Origin: Cephalotus follicularis
Taxonomy: Eukaryota > Streptophyta > Magnoliopsida > Oxalidales > Cephalotaceae
Length of the DNA: 64,000 nt
Assembly: GCA_001972305.1 (NCBI GenBank)
Contig: BDDD01000077.1
Coordinates: 186,001 to 250,000 of the forward strand
Reading direction: 5' to 3'
The position numbers and the translations under genes were made by a program. Below, in pieces: positions 22,681 to 34,599 of this stretch (the stretch's first letter is position 1; every line of letters begins with the position of its first letter). Under the pieces are notes generated by a model. The model was given only the letters and a program-made list of their open reading frames with translations, searched no databases and was not told the DNA's origin.

Positions 22681-23924
22681 CTGAAAGGAGTTTTTAGCTA
22701 CTTTAAAGCTGGCTTCCAACTTGTTTTCATATTGTCACTTGACTGGAGCCTCAATTGAGGTTTTCAAGTGTTTGAAAACGGTTTGAACGATTGTATTGAC
22801 ACATTGATTGATTGTTTGAGTCATAAGTGATGTGAGTCTAAGTCGGTATGTTGGACGCACATTCCTATTTCTCCATTCGACACCATCACTTATTGACATT
22901 GCTTTTGCATTGTACTGACATGATTGATTGTATTGTATGGATCCTATAGAGTGACCTTATGATTCGTGTCGACAAGTTAAGTTTTCAACTCTATCCACCT
23001 ATTTCGTCAATCATTTTATTTCTTGTATTGTTCCATTTACTGTATTGTCTTGCTGACGAGCATGAATGAATGACGATTGATGCTCCTTGAGGGCCGTAGC
23101 TCCCTAACGGTAACAGTAGCTCCCTCGGTTGTAGCTCATAAAGATTTCATTGGCCCAGCCATAGGCTGGAAGATCTATGAGTTTTAGACCTAATCAGTCT
23201 AAGAAACATAGATAGATCTCCCACCCTTTTCGAAGGATTACCTTCCGTGGGATTGATCACTGCTAACTGATTGACATTGTATTGACCCGAGGTCGCATGC
23301 TCTATAGGACATTGATTGATTGATTGGGTGTTTTATACACCACCATTGAGTGTCTACCAATGATTGATTGTTATAGATCCTATCCGTATGCTCTGTCATG
23401 GGCCATTGTCACACGGGTAGTCTGATCGCCGACTGTGCACATGCATTTGCCATGCCATGCATTGATATTGTACATCGCACATTGATATTCCATAGATTAT
23501 GACCGATATTGCACATTGTACATGCATACACGCTACATGAGGTTTCTGCTTAGCCAGTGTGGCTAACCCTATCCTTCGGGGTGGGGCTGTGTTGTGCATT
23601 TTGTGTGCTGCATAGATTGGGCAGCAGGTAGCAGCGGACCGAAGGATTGAAGATTCCATCGACCGAGGGGATAGTATGGAGTTGACAGAGTTCATTGTAA
23701 TATTGCTTTGATAATTGTATTGTAAAATATTGGTATTGTAAAGGATTTGTATTGTATTTCACCGTATGGATGGAATATTGTATTGTATCTTCCGCAAAAT
23801 GATATGTATTGTAAAGTTTTAAGTTTTTTCGCATTTTTTATATTGCTAGTCCCGACCATTGAATTGTGTATTGGATTGAGAGTAATGCCACGTGTCCGCC
23901 TTGCGGGCTCGGGGTGTTACAGAA

Positions 23925-23936
23925 TGGTATTAGAAA
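23925..23936 (+). other. G2 primer-binding site, degenerate
   Basis: TGGTATTAGAAA at the position where the other elements have TGGTATCAGAGC. The changes are transitions at C and G positions. Confidence 0.75.
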
Positions 23937-24105
23937 CATTGGTTGGCCTGCTAGCAAAGTATATTAATGCGTTGATTGAGATTGACTGAATGGATTTGCA
24001 TGATATATGTTTTTGCTTATTCATGCCATTGTTTATTGGAAAAGTGATTGATATTGGAATTGAAAGAGATTATATCTGATCATCCCATTGTTGCCTTTTA
24101 TAGCA

Positions 24106-27100
24106 ATGAACAATAGGGGAAGGCGTGGCCGTCGAGGTGGAAGGAATGCTTCTGCTCCTGCCCCCGCTCCTGTTATTAATGAACCGACCCCCGGTAATGT
24201 TTTTCCAGAGTATGATCCCAATGCTCCACCAGCCGGTGCTGACCCTGAGGTTTGGAGACAGCTATGTGCCACCGTGGCACAGATGCGTACTCTGATGGGA
24301 AGCCAACATGCTCAAGTGGAACGTAGACCAAGGAGGGAAGACATGTTGAGCCGTTTCCTAAAGTTGCAGCCTCCAGCGTTTGTAGGACTCCCTGATCCTA
24401 CCCTTGCTGAGTCCTGGATAAACCATTTGGAGAAGATCTTTGATGTCATGGGATGCGATGATGAACAGAAATTGGTATTGGCAGCGTATATGCTCCAAGG
24501 AGAAGCCGAGCACTTGTGGGCTATGGTTAACACGGATTGGACAAGGAATAGTACAGCCCGCTCTTGGGATGCCTTCAAAAGAGAATTCAATGCAAGGCAC
24601 TACCCTCAAGTAGAGACAGATAGAAGAGAGATTGAATTTGAGAACTTGGTTCAGGGAAGTATGACAGTTGCTGAGTATGAGGTTAGATTCATGTAGTTAG
24701 CCCGATATGCCCCATACTTAGTGGAAGGCCAAGAGCGTAGAGCAAAGAAGTTCCTTCGAGGACTGAGATTGGATTTTAGGAGACACTTGACTCCCTTGGG
24801 ATTGAACTCCATATTGGATATTTCTTGCCGAGCTATGCAGCTTGAGGATATTGTAGCTGAGGCTAAATTGATAAGAGATATAGCCCGCACCAGGCCTACT
24901 CCTTCTTCTTGGCAGAGTGGTAGTGACAGTGGCAGTGCTAAATCAGAGAAGACTGATAATAGCCCTTCTCCTGGTTCTCATGGTAGCAATAAGGATAGCG
25001 GGAACCTGTCTCATTCTCGGAGGAGAGGCAGATCGAGGAACGCACGTCAAGGAGACCGATCTTCAGTACCTACTCAGGGTACACCCTCCAGATTCTCTGG
25101 GAGTGGTAATCAGAGTGTCACGGTTCCTTGTGTGCATTGTCAGAAGACCAACCATACTTCTAAGAATTGTAGATGGTTCTTTGGCCATTGGTTGGTTTGT
25201 GGTGGTTCTGACCACATTGCTAGAGATTGTTCACGGAATCCCCGCTCCAGAGGATTTGATCAGACACAGGGGTCACCGCCTCCACAGAGACCGGCAGCCA
25301 GTGTACCGTCTTCTTCCCGTGGGACTTCACAGTCCAGAGGGAAACAACCTATGGGTTCTGCTCTAACAGTTCAGGCTAGAGTGTTTGCTATGGAACTGAG
25401 TTCTACAGCAGGGTCATATGTTGTGAATGGAGGTACCATTCGACTCTTTCAGCTTTCAGCACGGGTTCTTATTGATTCGGGTTCATCCCATTCATTCATT
25501 GCATTGCATTTTGTCTCCCATGTTGGTTTGAGACCCGAGTACCTTCCTTTCTTCATGCAGGTATCCACATCGCTCGGTGAGTCAGTGACTACTGATCGAA
25601 GATTGTATTATTGAGATTGATGATCGTTGTTTATTAGCCGATCTTATTATTCTTCCTATGGATAGCCTAGATGTGATTCTTGTCATGGATTGGTTGTTTT
25701 CTAACTTTGCTCATGTGGATTGTCATCGAAAGGTAGTGGTCTTCAGTGCTCCGGGACGACCATCTTTTCGATTCCTTGTCACCTCAGAGCCATTGTTTGT
25801 TCCGGCGATTTCGGCTTTGCATGCGAACAGATTGTTGCGACAGGGATGCCAGGGGTTTCTGGCATATGTGCTTGATACAGATAGATGGAGGCCGAAGCTG
25901 GAAGATATTCCAGTGGTTTGCGAGTTTGGAGATGTTTTTCCTCGGGATTTGACTTCGTTACTACCAGACAGAGAGATTGAATTTGTGATTGATTTGGTAC
26001 CGAGAACTGCACCGATTTCTCGAGCACCGTACCGTATGGCACCGATAGAATTAAAATAGTTAAAGATACAGTCACAGAATCTTCTGGACAAAGCTTTTAT
26101 AAGGCCTAGTGCTTCACCCTGGGGAGCACATATTCTTTTTCTTTAGAAGAAACATGGTTTGCTCTGAATGTCTATAGACTATCGACAGCTCAATAAAGTT
26201 ACAGGAAAGAATAAGTGCCCTCTACCGCATATTGATGAGCTGTTCGACCAGCTTAGAGGAGCGACAGTGTTTTCTAAGCTCGACTTGAGATCGGGATACC
26301 ACCAGCTGAAAGTTAGACTGGAGGATATTCCGAAGACTGCTTTCAGATCGCGATATGGCCATTATGAGTTTCTAGTTATGCCTTTTGGTGTGACTAATGC
26401 TCTCACAGCTTTCATGGACATGATAAACCGAGTGTTCAGACAGTATTTGGATCAGTTCATTGTGGTCTTCATTGATGACCTCTTGGTCTATTCCAGAACC
26501 AATGAGGAGCATGCCCAACACCTCCATATTGTATTACAAACTTTGAGAGATCATCGATTATATGCCAAATTCGACAAGTGCGAGTTTTGGTTATCGGAGG
26601 TTGCTTTTCTTGGGCATATTGTTTCCGGTAATGGTTTATCAGTGGATCCATCGAAAGTAGAGGTAATGAAAGATTGGAAACAACCGATGAATGCTTCTGA
26701 AGCTCATAGGTTCTTGGGTTTAGCAGGGTATTATCGTCGGTTTGTTGAGGGATTTTCCCGAATTGCTACACCATTGACCCGATTAACACAGAAGAATGTT
26801 GCCTTTGTGTGGGATAGTGATTGTGAAAGAAGTTTTCAAGAGTTGAAAGACAGATTGATTTCCGCTCCTGTCCTAGCCTTACCAGATAGGGACGAAGACT
26901 TTTTTGTATACACCGATGCTTCTGGAAAGGGGTTGGGTTGCATTATTATGCAATAATGCAAAGTGATTGCATATGTATTGAGAAAGATCGAACCACATGA
27001 AGAAAACTACCCAGTACATGACTTGGAGTTGGTGGCCATTGTCTTTGCTCTTGGGAAATGGTGCCACTACCTTAATGAGACCAAGTTTACAGTTTTCACC

Positions 27101-28716
27101 GATCATAAGAGTTTGAGATATCGCTTTTCACAGAAAGAATTGAACATGAGACAGAGAAGGTGGTTTGAACTTCTTAATGATTATGATTGTGACGTTGAAT
27201 ATCATCCAGGAAAAGCAAATGTTGTTACAGAGGCATTGAGTCGTAAGCTGTCTTGTATGACTCTTTCCCATATTCATGTGCAACCTACATTGCTTGACCG
27301 GATTAGAGATGCTCAGATAGTGGACATTGAATTATAGAAAGTGGCTACTTCTATTGATTAAGGATTGAAAGCCGATTTCTCTCTATCTACAGATGGGTTA
27401 TTGAGGTACAAGAGCAGGATTTGTGTTCCAGCCGATAGCGAGTTAAAGGAAAAGCTTCTTTCTCAAGCTCATAAATCTAGTCTCTCTATCCATCCAGGGA
27501 GTACAAAGATGTATCGTGACCTGAAACTTAGCTGTTGGTGGATTGGCATGAAGAGAGAGATCGCGGAGTTTATATCGAGATGCCTCACTTGTCAACAAGT
27601 TAAGGCAGAGCACCAGAGACCGGCAGGCTTGATTTAGCCTTTGCTCATTCCTGAGTGGAAATGGGAGCACATTACCATGGATTTCATATCCAGGCTACCT
27701 CTTACTCATGACAGACATGATGGTATATGGGTAGTGGTAGATCGACTCATGAAGTCGGCCCATTTTTACCGATTCGGATGACGTATTCTAGAGAAAAGTT
27801 GTCCAGATTGTTCATAAAGGAGATTGTAAAAGCACATGGAGTTCCTGTAAGAATTGTTTCAGATCGAGACTCTAGCTTCACTTCCGGGTTTTGGAGGAAG
27901 TTACAGGCAGCTATGGGTACAAAATTAAGTTTTAGCACTGCTTTTCATCCACAAACATATGGTTTGTCCGAAAGGACCATTCAGACTTTGGAGGACATCC
28001 TTCGTTCATGCATTCTCAACTTTGGAGGTAGTTAGGATGACTACTTGCATTTGATTGAGTTCTCGTATAACAATAGTTATCATGAGAGCATACAGATGGC
28101 TCCTTATGAAGCCCTATATGGTAGGAAGTGCCGATCGCCAGTTTGTTGGGATCAGGTCGGTGAGAGGAGCATTTTGGGGCCAGAGATGGTGCTGATTACC
28201 GTAGAGAAAGTGAAATTGATTAAAGACTGATTGATTGTTGCACAAAGTAGATAGAAAAGCTATGCTGATGTTCATCGCAGAGGCTTGGAGTTTAGTGCTG
28301 GTGACCATGTTTTCCTCAAAGTGTCACCCACTATAGGAGTCATGAGATTTGGGAAGAAAGGGAAGCTTTCTCCCCGTTTTATTGGACCTTTTGAGGTATT
28401 GAATCGGATTAGCCGACTTACTTACAGGCTTGCCTTTCCTCCAGCATTGTTGGGAGTGCATGATGTGTTCCATGTTTCTCAGTTGAGGAGATATGTTCAA
28501 GACCCCTCTCACATCATTGAGTACAGTCAGATTCAGCTGGAACCTAACTTGTCTTTTATCGAGACTCCTATACAGATTGTTGACAGAAAGATTAGAGTAT
28601 TGAGGAACAAGACCATTCGTTTGGTTAGTGTTCTATGGCAGTATCATGGTTCTATGGAGCGCACCTGGGAGCGTGAGGATGATATGAGAGAGACGTATCC
28701 CTTTCTATTTGATTGA
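24106..28716 (+). pseudogene. G2 Tekay-type Gypsy gag-pol with chromodomain-like end
   Basis: Near full-length polyprotein region with stops and frameshifts. It starts at the ATG at 24106 (MNNRGRRGRRGG). Order: Retrotrans_gag core (24340-24690, TAG at 24694); Ser/Arg-rich linker; CCHC knuckle CVHCQKTNHTSKNC at about 25126; a second knuckle that has lost its first Cys (WLVCGGSDHIARDC); protease DSGSSHSFI at 25474; frameshift at about 25590-25605; reverse transcriptase with FIDDLLVYS at 26467; RNase H DASGKGLG at about 26917; integrase HHCC at about 27463-27610; DDE core to about 28040, with a second frameshift near 27640-27730; and a C-terminal WQYHGSMERTWERE chromodomain-like block before the stop at 28714. 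Further in-frame stops are at 26057, 26954 and 27335. It cannot make a working polyprotein as read. Confidence 0.92.
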
Positions 28717-28756
28717 TTGATCGTTTGACTGATGAATCTGGGGACCAGATTCTTTT

Positions 28757-28769
28757 AAGGAGGGGAGGA
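28757..28769 (+). other. Polypurine tract of G2
   Basis: AAGGAGGGGAGGA lies immediately before the 3' LTR start, with 40 bases between the pol stop and the tract. Confidence 0.9.
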
Positions 28770-30226
28770 TGTAACGACCCGAATTCCCTTTGTACTGTTC
28801 ATGCATACATTGCACCGTATTGTACTGTACAGAATTTTATTGAATCGTATTGCACTGTATTGATTTGAGGTATTCCTATACCTATTGGTTATTGTATTTA
28901 TCAAATGCATGTTTAGTTAGGTTTTGGGCTGAGTTTCGAAGAAATGATCGAATTGACTATATAAGTCAATTCTTACTCTCATTATCTCATATTCTTATGC
29001 TTCTCCCTCTCTCTCGCTAGCTGAGTAGCCTCCATCTTCCTCCATAGCAGCCTCGGATTTCATCTCCATCATCAAGGATAGCGATTGCAAATTGTGGGTT
29101 GCCGTTTGAGTGAGATAGCAGCTGATTCTTGGGTGTTTTCAGCCGATTGATTGATTTGGAAGCTCAACTTTTGAAGCTTCAGTAATAGGTAGGACTTCCC
29201 TACTTGAATTGCCTATTGCTTAATTGCATGATTGATTGAATTGCATGATTGATTGAATTATTGAATGATTGTATTGTATAAAATTGAAAAACTAGGGGTT
29301 TTATTGATTTCCTTGATCTAAATGATCTAGAAGGATTGAAACTGAAATTGGAAGGTTGTAACAAGTTTTACTAGCCTTAAATGATTGATTTTAACCCTTA
29401 GTTTTCAAACAATGGCATTAAATTGGATTTTGACTTGAGACTGGCCACTTTTTCTGCACAAAAATCGACTCTGCCCCGTAAAGACATCGACCCCAGCCCA
29501 TGGACGTCAATGTCTTTCGCTTTAGAATGTTGTATCCTTGATTCTGCAGCAAAGACATCGACGTCTTTGCCTTGATATGTCTTCTCCCCAGGAAAGACAT
29601 CGATGTTGAACATCGATACGCATTCCTAGGCTACTTTTATTGAATCACGTCGGTGTCTTTGTTCAAGGACATCGACGTCCTTCGGCCAGATCTCTATACA
29701 AATAGAGAAAGACATCGACGTCCTTCAAAGACATCGACGTCTTTCCACCGTTTTAAAACTGCGTCGATGACTTTCGCCAAGGACATCGACGCCTTATAAA
29801 CTGAAAGGAGTTTTTAGCTACTTTAAAGCTGGTTTTCAACTTCTTTTCACATTGTCACTTGACTGGAGCCTCACTTGAGGTGTTCAAGTGTTTGAAAACA
29901 GTTTTAACGATTGTATTGACACATTGATTGATTGTTTGAGTCATAAGTGATGTGAGTCTAAGTCGGTATGTTGGACGCACATTCCCATTTCTTCATTAGA
30001 CACCATCGCTTATTGACATTGCTTTGACATTGTACTGACATTATTGATTATATTGTATGGATCCTATAGAGAGACCTTATGATTCGTATCGGCAAGTTAG
30101 GTTGTTGACTCTGTCCACCTATTTCGTCGATCGTTTCATTTCTTGTGTTGTTCCATTTATTGTATTGTCTTGCTGACGAGCATGATTGATTGATGATTCA
30201 TGCTCCCTGAGGGTCATAGCTCCCAA
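28770..30226 (+). mobile_element. G2 3' LTR, first part
   Basis: It starts TGTAACGACCCGAATTCCC and follows the 5' LTR up to CATAGCTCCC (5' copy position about 23095). It is then cut by the solo-type LTR beginning TGTCGCGCCCC at 30227. The TATA box is at 28959 and the motif array at 29460-29800. The LTR resumes at 51888. Confidence 0.9.
29015..29408. other. Segment of G2 3' LTR absent from the 5' LTR
   Basis: About 390 bp following a CTCTCTCTC run just downstream of the TATA box. The 5' LTR passes directly from its CTCTCTCTC run to the sequence found here at 29409. This is probably a deletion in the 5' copy between CT-rich runs, though an insertion here is possible. No ORF is present. Confidence 0.75.
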
Positions 30227-31920
30227 TGTCGCGCCCCTAACTGCGAGGGGGAACCCCCACGATCCGACGCGTGATATTCATTCAATTCAATCATTCAGTC
30301 ATATAATTCATACTCCATAAAGTGCTACAAATTTAAAGCTTTAAACCAAAGTCATATAAGCGGAAGAATCATTATATAACATCAGCGGAATAATCAAATC
30401 AAATAAAAACTAACTCTTAAAATCTCCCGAAATTTCGGCATGAAGTATTCGTTTATCGGACTATAACCCCTGTAAAGAAAACACAATTTATATCTTGGGC
30501 TCAGCCCTCAACAACCACACTCCCGAAGGAGGAAACAACAGTTTATCACAATATGTGGACCCTTCCATGTCCTTTACATCAAGCCAAATATTAAACAAGC
30601 ACTGCCACAAGCCGGCAGGTCGATAGCTGAATAAAACATAACTATAACATCTTTATATTTGTCTCAAATACATAGGGTTCCTTTTCACAATCCTTATACA
30701 TAACAAGCCTTTTATTTCAATACATTTCAAATCATAAACATGAGGCCCCTTTTATACAACTCATATAAGCAAATCCAAATACAAGCAACTCCATATACAA
30801 TTGGCTCACAAAATTTATCATAGAAAACCTGTCCTTCTCAGCTTACCTCACTACAGTCCATCACCTATGCCTGAGCCTGACCCATTCCGCATACAGGGGA
30901 AATGGGTCAGCGACATAATGTCGTGTAAGTATACTATGCTATGCATGCAACAGTATAATAGTGATATGCGTGTAACAATATATCAATGAATGTCATGTAG
31001 TGCATCAGCATAATGGTGATATGCGTGCGATAGTATAATATAAATGTATGGCATGTTGTGTGCATAAATGACAATTGCGGACAGCGTCAGTATACCGACT
31101 GTCCCTAAACAGTGGTGTACTGGGCTGGTCCTAATCACATAAAAGGCCATAGGCCTACAGACACTCCATAAACAATCAGTCATCATACGTAGGGACAAAC
31201 AATCCATAGGTCTGAGTACTACTCTGCCCCTCTGGCCCGAGATAGTACTACCACTGAGTACCTACCCTTTTGAGGTCGTAGCTGAATGGGGAAGAGATAA
31301 CGCTGATCACATCATGGCTAAGCTGTAAAAACGGTCAGAGCCCGTAAGTATAGTGGTAAAGCCGATAAAAACCGACAGAACTCGTAGTATGTGGTAAAGC
31401 CGTAAAAATGGTCAGAACCCATAGGCGCCGGTAACCTCCAATGATGATGTGATCGAACACCCATAATCCTCGCGACAGAAACGTAGATTATGAATGGGTT
31501 ATCTCATAGGTCTCAAACAATAATATATATCATAGTTGTACCATGTAATACTCGTAACCCATAACATATATTCATTTAAAGGATAGGGACCATTTCATAA
31601 AGGATCTCATAGGATCCGTATCCGTAAAATCATATAAAGATCATTTCGTAATCGTAAGTCAATTTTCATATCCAATGGCCATTTTTGTGTCCATAATCCA
31701 TTTTGTAATCAATTTTTCATATATCCTTTGGTTTTTTCCTATCGAAGTTATAATGAATGGAAAGGAAGTCCAAATGGGAATATCCGCACCCAGATGTCCC
31801 AATGGAAGTACCTGACCATTCTAAAATCCATAAAACAATGGAGAGGAAGTCCAAATAAGATATCCGCGTCTCGACATCCCAATGGAACTATCCTGACCAT
31901 TTTGAAAAAAATTTAGAAAC
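30227..31920 (-). mobile_element. Solo-type Gypsy LTR, left part
   Basis: It starts (plus strand) TGTCGCGCCCC. With the right part ending CCGGGCGTTACA at 51887 it makes one LTR of about 3.3 kb in minus orientation, inserted in the G2 3' LTR. The flanks are CCCAA (30222-30226) and CCCTA (51888-51892); the uninterrupted G2 5' LTR reads CCCTAA here. No polypurine tract, primer-binding site or pol is attached, which suggests a solo LTR. It is cut at 31921 by S3. A duplicated unit of about 85 bp lies at 31750-31910, and a degenerate 'GTAAAGCCGTAAAAA' repeat at 31325-31425. Confidence 0.75.
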
Positions 31921-32662
31921 TGTTGGCCTTTGCCACCCCATTCAAATGTTTACCATGTGTTATTTTGATGATTAACAAACGTAGATTACTTGTATGCATA
32001 ATTCTTTAAGTTATAAATGCATTTACTCACTTGATTCTTTGTCCAAAGTTTGTCCCAAGAGTGTTTATGCAGGTACAGGCAAATCCAGCCGACTGGAGGC
32101 AAATCTAGTCGACTGCCAAGGCAAGGAGTTGACTCCCAAAAGCATGTAGTCGACTGCACATTCAACCTAAACCCAAAATCTACAGAACCAGCACACCAAT
32201 CGACTACCACCAATTCCAGTCGACTGCTAGGCGATTCCAGTCGACTCCCAGGGGTACAAATTCAAGAAGAAGCTTCTGTATAATTTTACACTCAATCCAG
32301 CCGACTGAAGAAAGGGAACAGTCGATTGCCAAGGGGTCCAGTCGACTGCCAGGGATTCCAGCCGACTGCCTTCAATTGTGCAAAATCTGGCAGTAGGTTT
32401 TGTAACTTCAATTTTACCCTCACCAGCCGACTGAAGCAATGGAACAGTCGACTGCCAAGGGGTTCAGTCGACTGCCTTCAGCATCCAGCCGACTGCCCAC
32501 TCCCAACGGCTATATTCAAATAAACGCGCCATCAATCCAGCCAGCTGCCGTCCAAATCCAGCCGACTGGATTTGTATCAGACAGTTAAAAATAGATCCGT
32601 TGGAGGCTTTACTATTTAAGGAAATTTGGGGCTCTTACATGGTTGATCAAGCATTCAAGTGC
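31921..32662 (+). mobile_element. S3 5' LTR, truncated just after its TATA box
   Basis: It starts TGTTGGCCTTTGCCACC and matches the S3 3' LTR (34600-35342) at all but 16 of about 742 positions. Its U3 is packed with CAGTCGACTG-type motifs. TATTTAAGG at 32613 is a likely TATA box. The LTR stops at 32662, about 50 bp downstream of that box, and is joined directly to the motif spacer in front of the env-like ORF. U5, primer-binding site, gag and pol are all missing. Confidence 0.88.
32613..32621 (+). promoter_or_regulatory. TATA-like box of S3 5' LTR
   Basis: TATTTAAGG, repeated at 35292-35300 in the 3' LTR. Because of the deletion it now lies about 215 bp upstream of the env-like ATG, so it could drive that ORF directly. 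That is inference. Confidence 0.5.
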
Positions 32663-32826
32663 CACCGACTGCCTTGCTATCCAGTCGACTGCCATTAGTG
32701 GCCAGTCGACTGGAATTTCGACAGATGGGGTTTTAAACCCGTTCTCCCACCTGGTTTCTCTCACTTTTTACAAATCAAAAACGCCAAACCCTATTCTCTC
32801 TCAATCTTCTCGACCTGCAAGCAACT
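32663..32826 (+). promoter_or_regulatory. CAGTCGACTG motif spacer before S3 env-like ORF
   Basis: At least three AGTCGACTG or CCGACTG motifs lie at 32663-32715, the same motif family as in this element's LTR. A leader with CT-rich runs follows, then the ATG at 32827. In S1 and S4 the equivalent spacer carries the motif family of their own LTRs. Confidence 0.5.
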
Positions 32827-33900
32827 ATGGGACCAAAAAGAGGAAGAGCTTCTACTTCAAGAGTGCCAAGAGGATCTCAAATGGAGATTGACTACAACAA
32901 TGAACTCTTTCTCTCCAAGGAGAAAGAGTTGAGGTATAATTCCTACTTTAGTTCAGTTAAGCTACATTGTGAGAAATGGCTAAGTAGGGATGTATTAGTG
33001 AGTAATCTTGTTGTGGTAATCACTTGGTTAGAGGCTATGGGTTGGTTAGAATACATTTGCTCATCACACATGATTTACCCTAGATTAGTTAAAATGTTCT
33101 ATGCTAATCTAGAAACCTCTACTACTTGCATTGCCAAATCTTATGTTTTAGGCACTCCAATCATTATTACTCCCGATTTAATTTCCGAAATATTAGAAAT
33201 TCCCAATGAGGGAATTACTAATTTTCATGACATTAGTAGAACGGAGGCCCTAGGAATTTGCCTAGAACAACCCAATGTCAATCCACTCATGAATGTGACT
33301 AGTGGTCATTTGCCAATTACCTCTAGGATCATTCTACTCCTTGTTACAAACTCTTTTCTTCCTAAAGAAGGATCACACACATTCCCCTCCGAGCGCGATC
33401 TTAAATTCGTCGCTTGTGTCAAAAATGGAACCCATATTAACCTACCATATCTCATTGTCAACCACCTGTTATCTAGGCCAAATCACACACCATATCCTAT
33501 GCTTATTAGTAGGATCATTTCTTTTGTCCTTGCCTCACTTAACGTAGACTTTCCGGATGATGAGCAAAGTATCAAACCTACCCATAGGCAATTAGTGAAC
33601 AAGGCAGGCCTTAGACATTGTGGCATTGTATTTGAGGATGGTGAGTGGGTCAAGATGAGAGGAAGAGCTAGAGAGCCGGTTAGAGAGCAAGAAAATGTAG
33701 GAGGTGGGGATGATGATGATGAGGAGGAGGATGATCCACAGCAGTTTGAAATGCGTCCGAATGTTGGTACTAGCAGTGGTAGCACCAGCAGGACTACTCT
33801 TGATTCACTCATGGCGAGAATGGATATTGCCCAGGCTGATATGGAATTTATCAAGGGAGAAATGCATCAAGTTCGTGAGGGGCAAGCAACCATTCTTTAG
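32827..33900 (+). CDS. S3 env-like ORF, 357 residues, amber-shortened
   Basis: This is the best preserved ORF in the window. It has a short basic N-terminus (MGPKRGRASTSR), then a core related in layout to the S1 and S4 env-like proteins (LVKMFYANL, VLGTPIIITPDLISEIL, PNEGITNF, LPITSRI). An acidic run (GGGDDDDEEEDD) at about residue 295 and a coiled-coil-like tail follow. I see no signal peptide and no clear transmembrane segment, so an envelope role is doubtful. The frame ends at a TAG (33898) but stays open for 27 more codons to a TGA at 33982, continuing the GQADLRQGQAD repeat of the tail. The TAG is therefore probably a CAG-to-TAG change. It sits between two LTRs with no gag or pol. Confidence 0.85.
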   Translation: MGPKRGRASTSRVPRGSQMEIDYNNELFLSKEKELRYNSYFSSVKLHCEKWLSRDVLVSNLVVVITWLEAMGWLEYICSSHMIYPRLVKMFYANLETSTTCIAKSYVLGTPIIITPDLISEILEIPNEGITNFHDISRTEALGICLEQPNVNPLMNVTSGHLPITSRIILLLVTNSFLPKEGSHTFPSERDLKFVACVKNGTHINLPYLIVNHLLSRPNHTPYPMLISRIISFVLASLNVDFPDDEQSIKPTHRQLVNKAGLRHCGIVFEDGEWVKMRGRAREPVREQENVGGGDDDDEEEDDPQQFEMRPNVGTSSGSTSRTTLDSLMARMDIAQADMEFIKGEMHQVREGQATIL

Positions 33901-33984
33901 GGTCAAGCGGATCTTCGACAGGGACAAGCGGACATCCTTCAGTATCTTCACAACGCTTTCCCACAACACCCTCCTCCATCTTGA

Positions 33985-34585
33985 GCTTATATATTTGCAT
34001 CATCATGTTTTTCATTGTATTTTCGAACTTTAAGTTTGTAATGTTTTTGATGTTTTAAACTATGTGACAAGACAATGTAGTTTATGTAATTGAAGTTTTT
34101 TTTTAATGCATTGTATGCCTTGATCTTAAATGTTTGAATTATGTGAGAATGGTTTATGAATGCAAGAGTATTTCACATTCTTGTTTTCTTGTGCTTACAA
34201 CGTAATGGATCTCTCTTATTGCATTGTTCTTATTAAAGATTGCACAGGAATGCATAAGTTGAGGGGGAGCTCTTCAATCCGTGCTATGATTGAGGGGGAG
34301 CTTCCACCCATCTTTTTGTTGTTTGACAAAAAAGGGGAGAGATCTATATGCATTGCACATTACATTGAGCTTAAGTTGCATAAATAATGCATTTGGGGAA
34401 TATATGGGGAATATATTGAAAATGTGGCATTTTGATGAAGATGGCTTGAAATCTTGCATTGAGCAAGTATAGTTTGATATATAAAATGCATTGGATATGC
34501 CTTCATTGGCAAATTTGGACTTTCAAACAAAATGAGTAAAAATTTGACAAGTTTTATGCAAAATATGCATGTTTTGTCAATCATC
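33985..34585 (+). other. S3 spacer after env-like ORF with multiple polypurine tracts
   Basis: AT-rich and non-coding. Purine runs GAGGGGGAGC (about 34262 and 34292) and AAAAAAGGGGAGAG (about 34329) precede the final tract. Small open frames here overlap no known family. Confidence 0.75.
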
Positions 34586-34598
34586 AAAAAGGGGGAGA
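34586..34598 (+). other. Polypurine tract of S3
   Basis: AAAAAGGGGGAGA directly before the LTR start at 34600. Confidence 0.9.
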
Positions 34599-34599
34599 T

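Larger units (their letters stand above)
22002..23921 (+). mobile_element. G2 5' LTR (1.92 kb)
   Basis: It runs from TGTAACGACCCGAATTCCC to GGGGTGTTACA, with a degenerate primer-binding site right after it. A TATA box (TATATAAG) is at 22190. The motif array AAAGACATCGACGTCTTT lies at 22320-22680, downstream of the TATA box. Compared with the 3' LTR (28770 onward), about 390 bp (29015-29408 in the 3' copy) is missing here, next to a CTCTCTCTC run. It inserted into the G3 LTR; the left flank is AGTAG, but the right flank cannot be checked. Confidence 0.9.

Noticed and set aside
31916-31920. GAAAC left of S3 as a target-site duplication
   Set aside because: The S3 3' LTR end is not preserved, so no right-hand copy can be identified with confidence.
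32827-33900. S3 env-like ORF as a true viral envelope glycoprotein
   Set aside because: No signal peptide, no fusion peptide-like segment and no clear transmembrane anchor are visible. The protein is acidic with a coiled-coil-like tail.
33704-34033. Met/Arg-rich plus-strand frame overlapping the S3 env-like ORF end
   Set aside because: It is the shifted-frame shadow of the acidic GAT/GAG-rich stretch.
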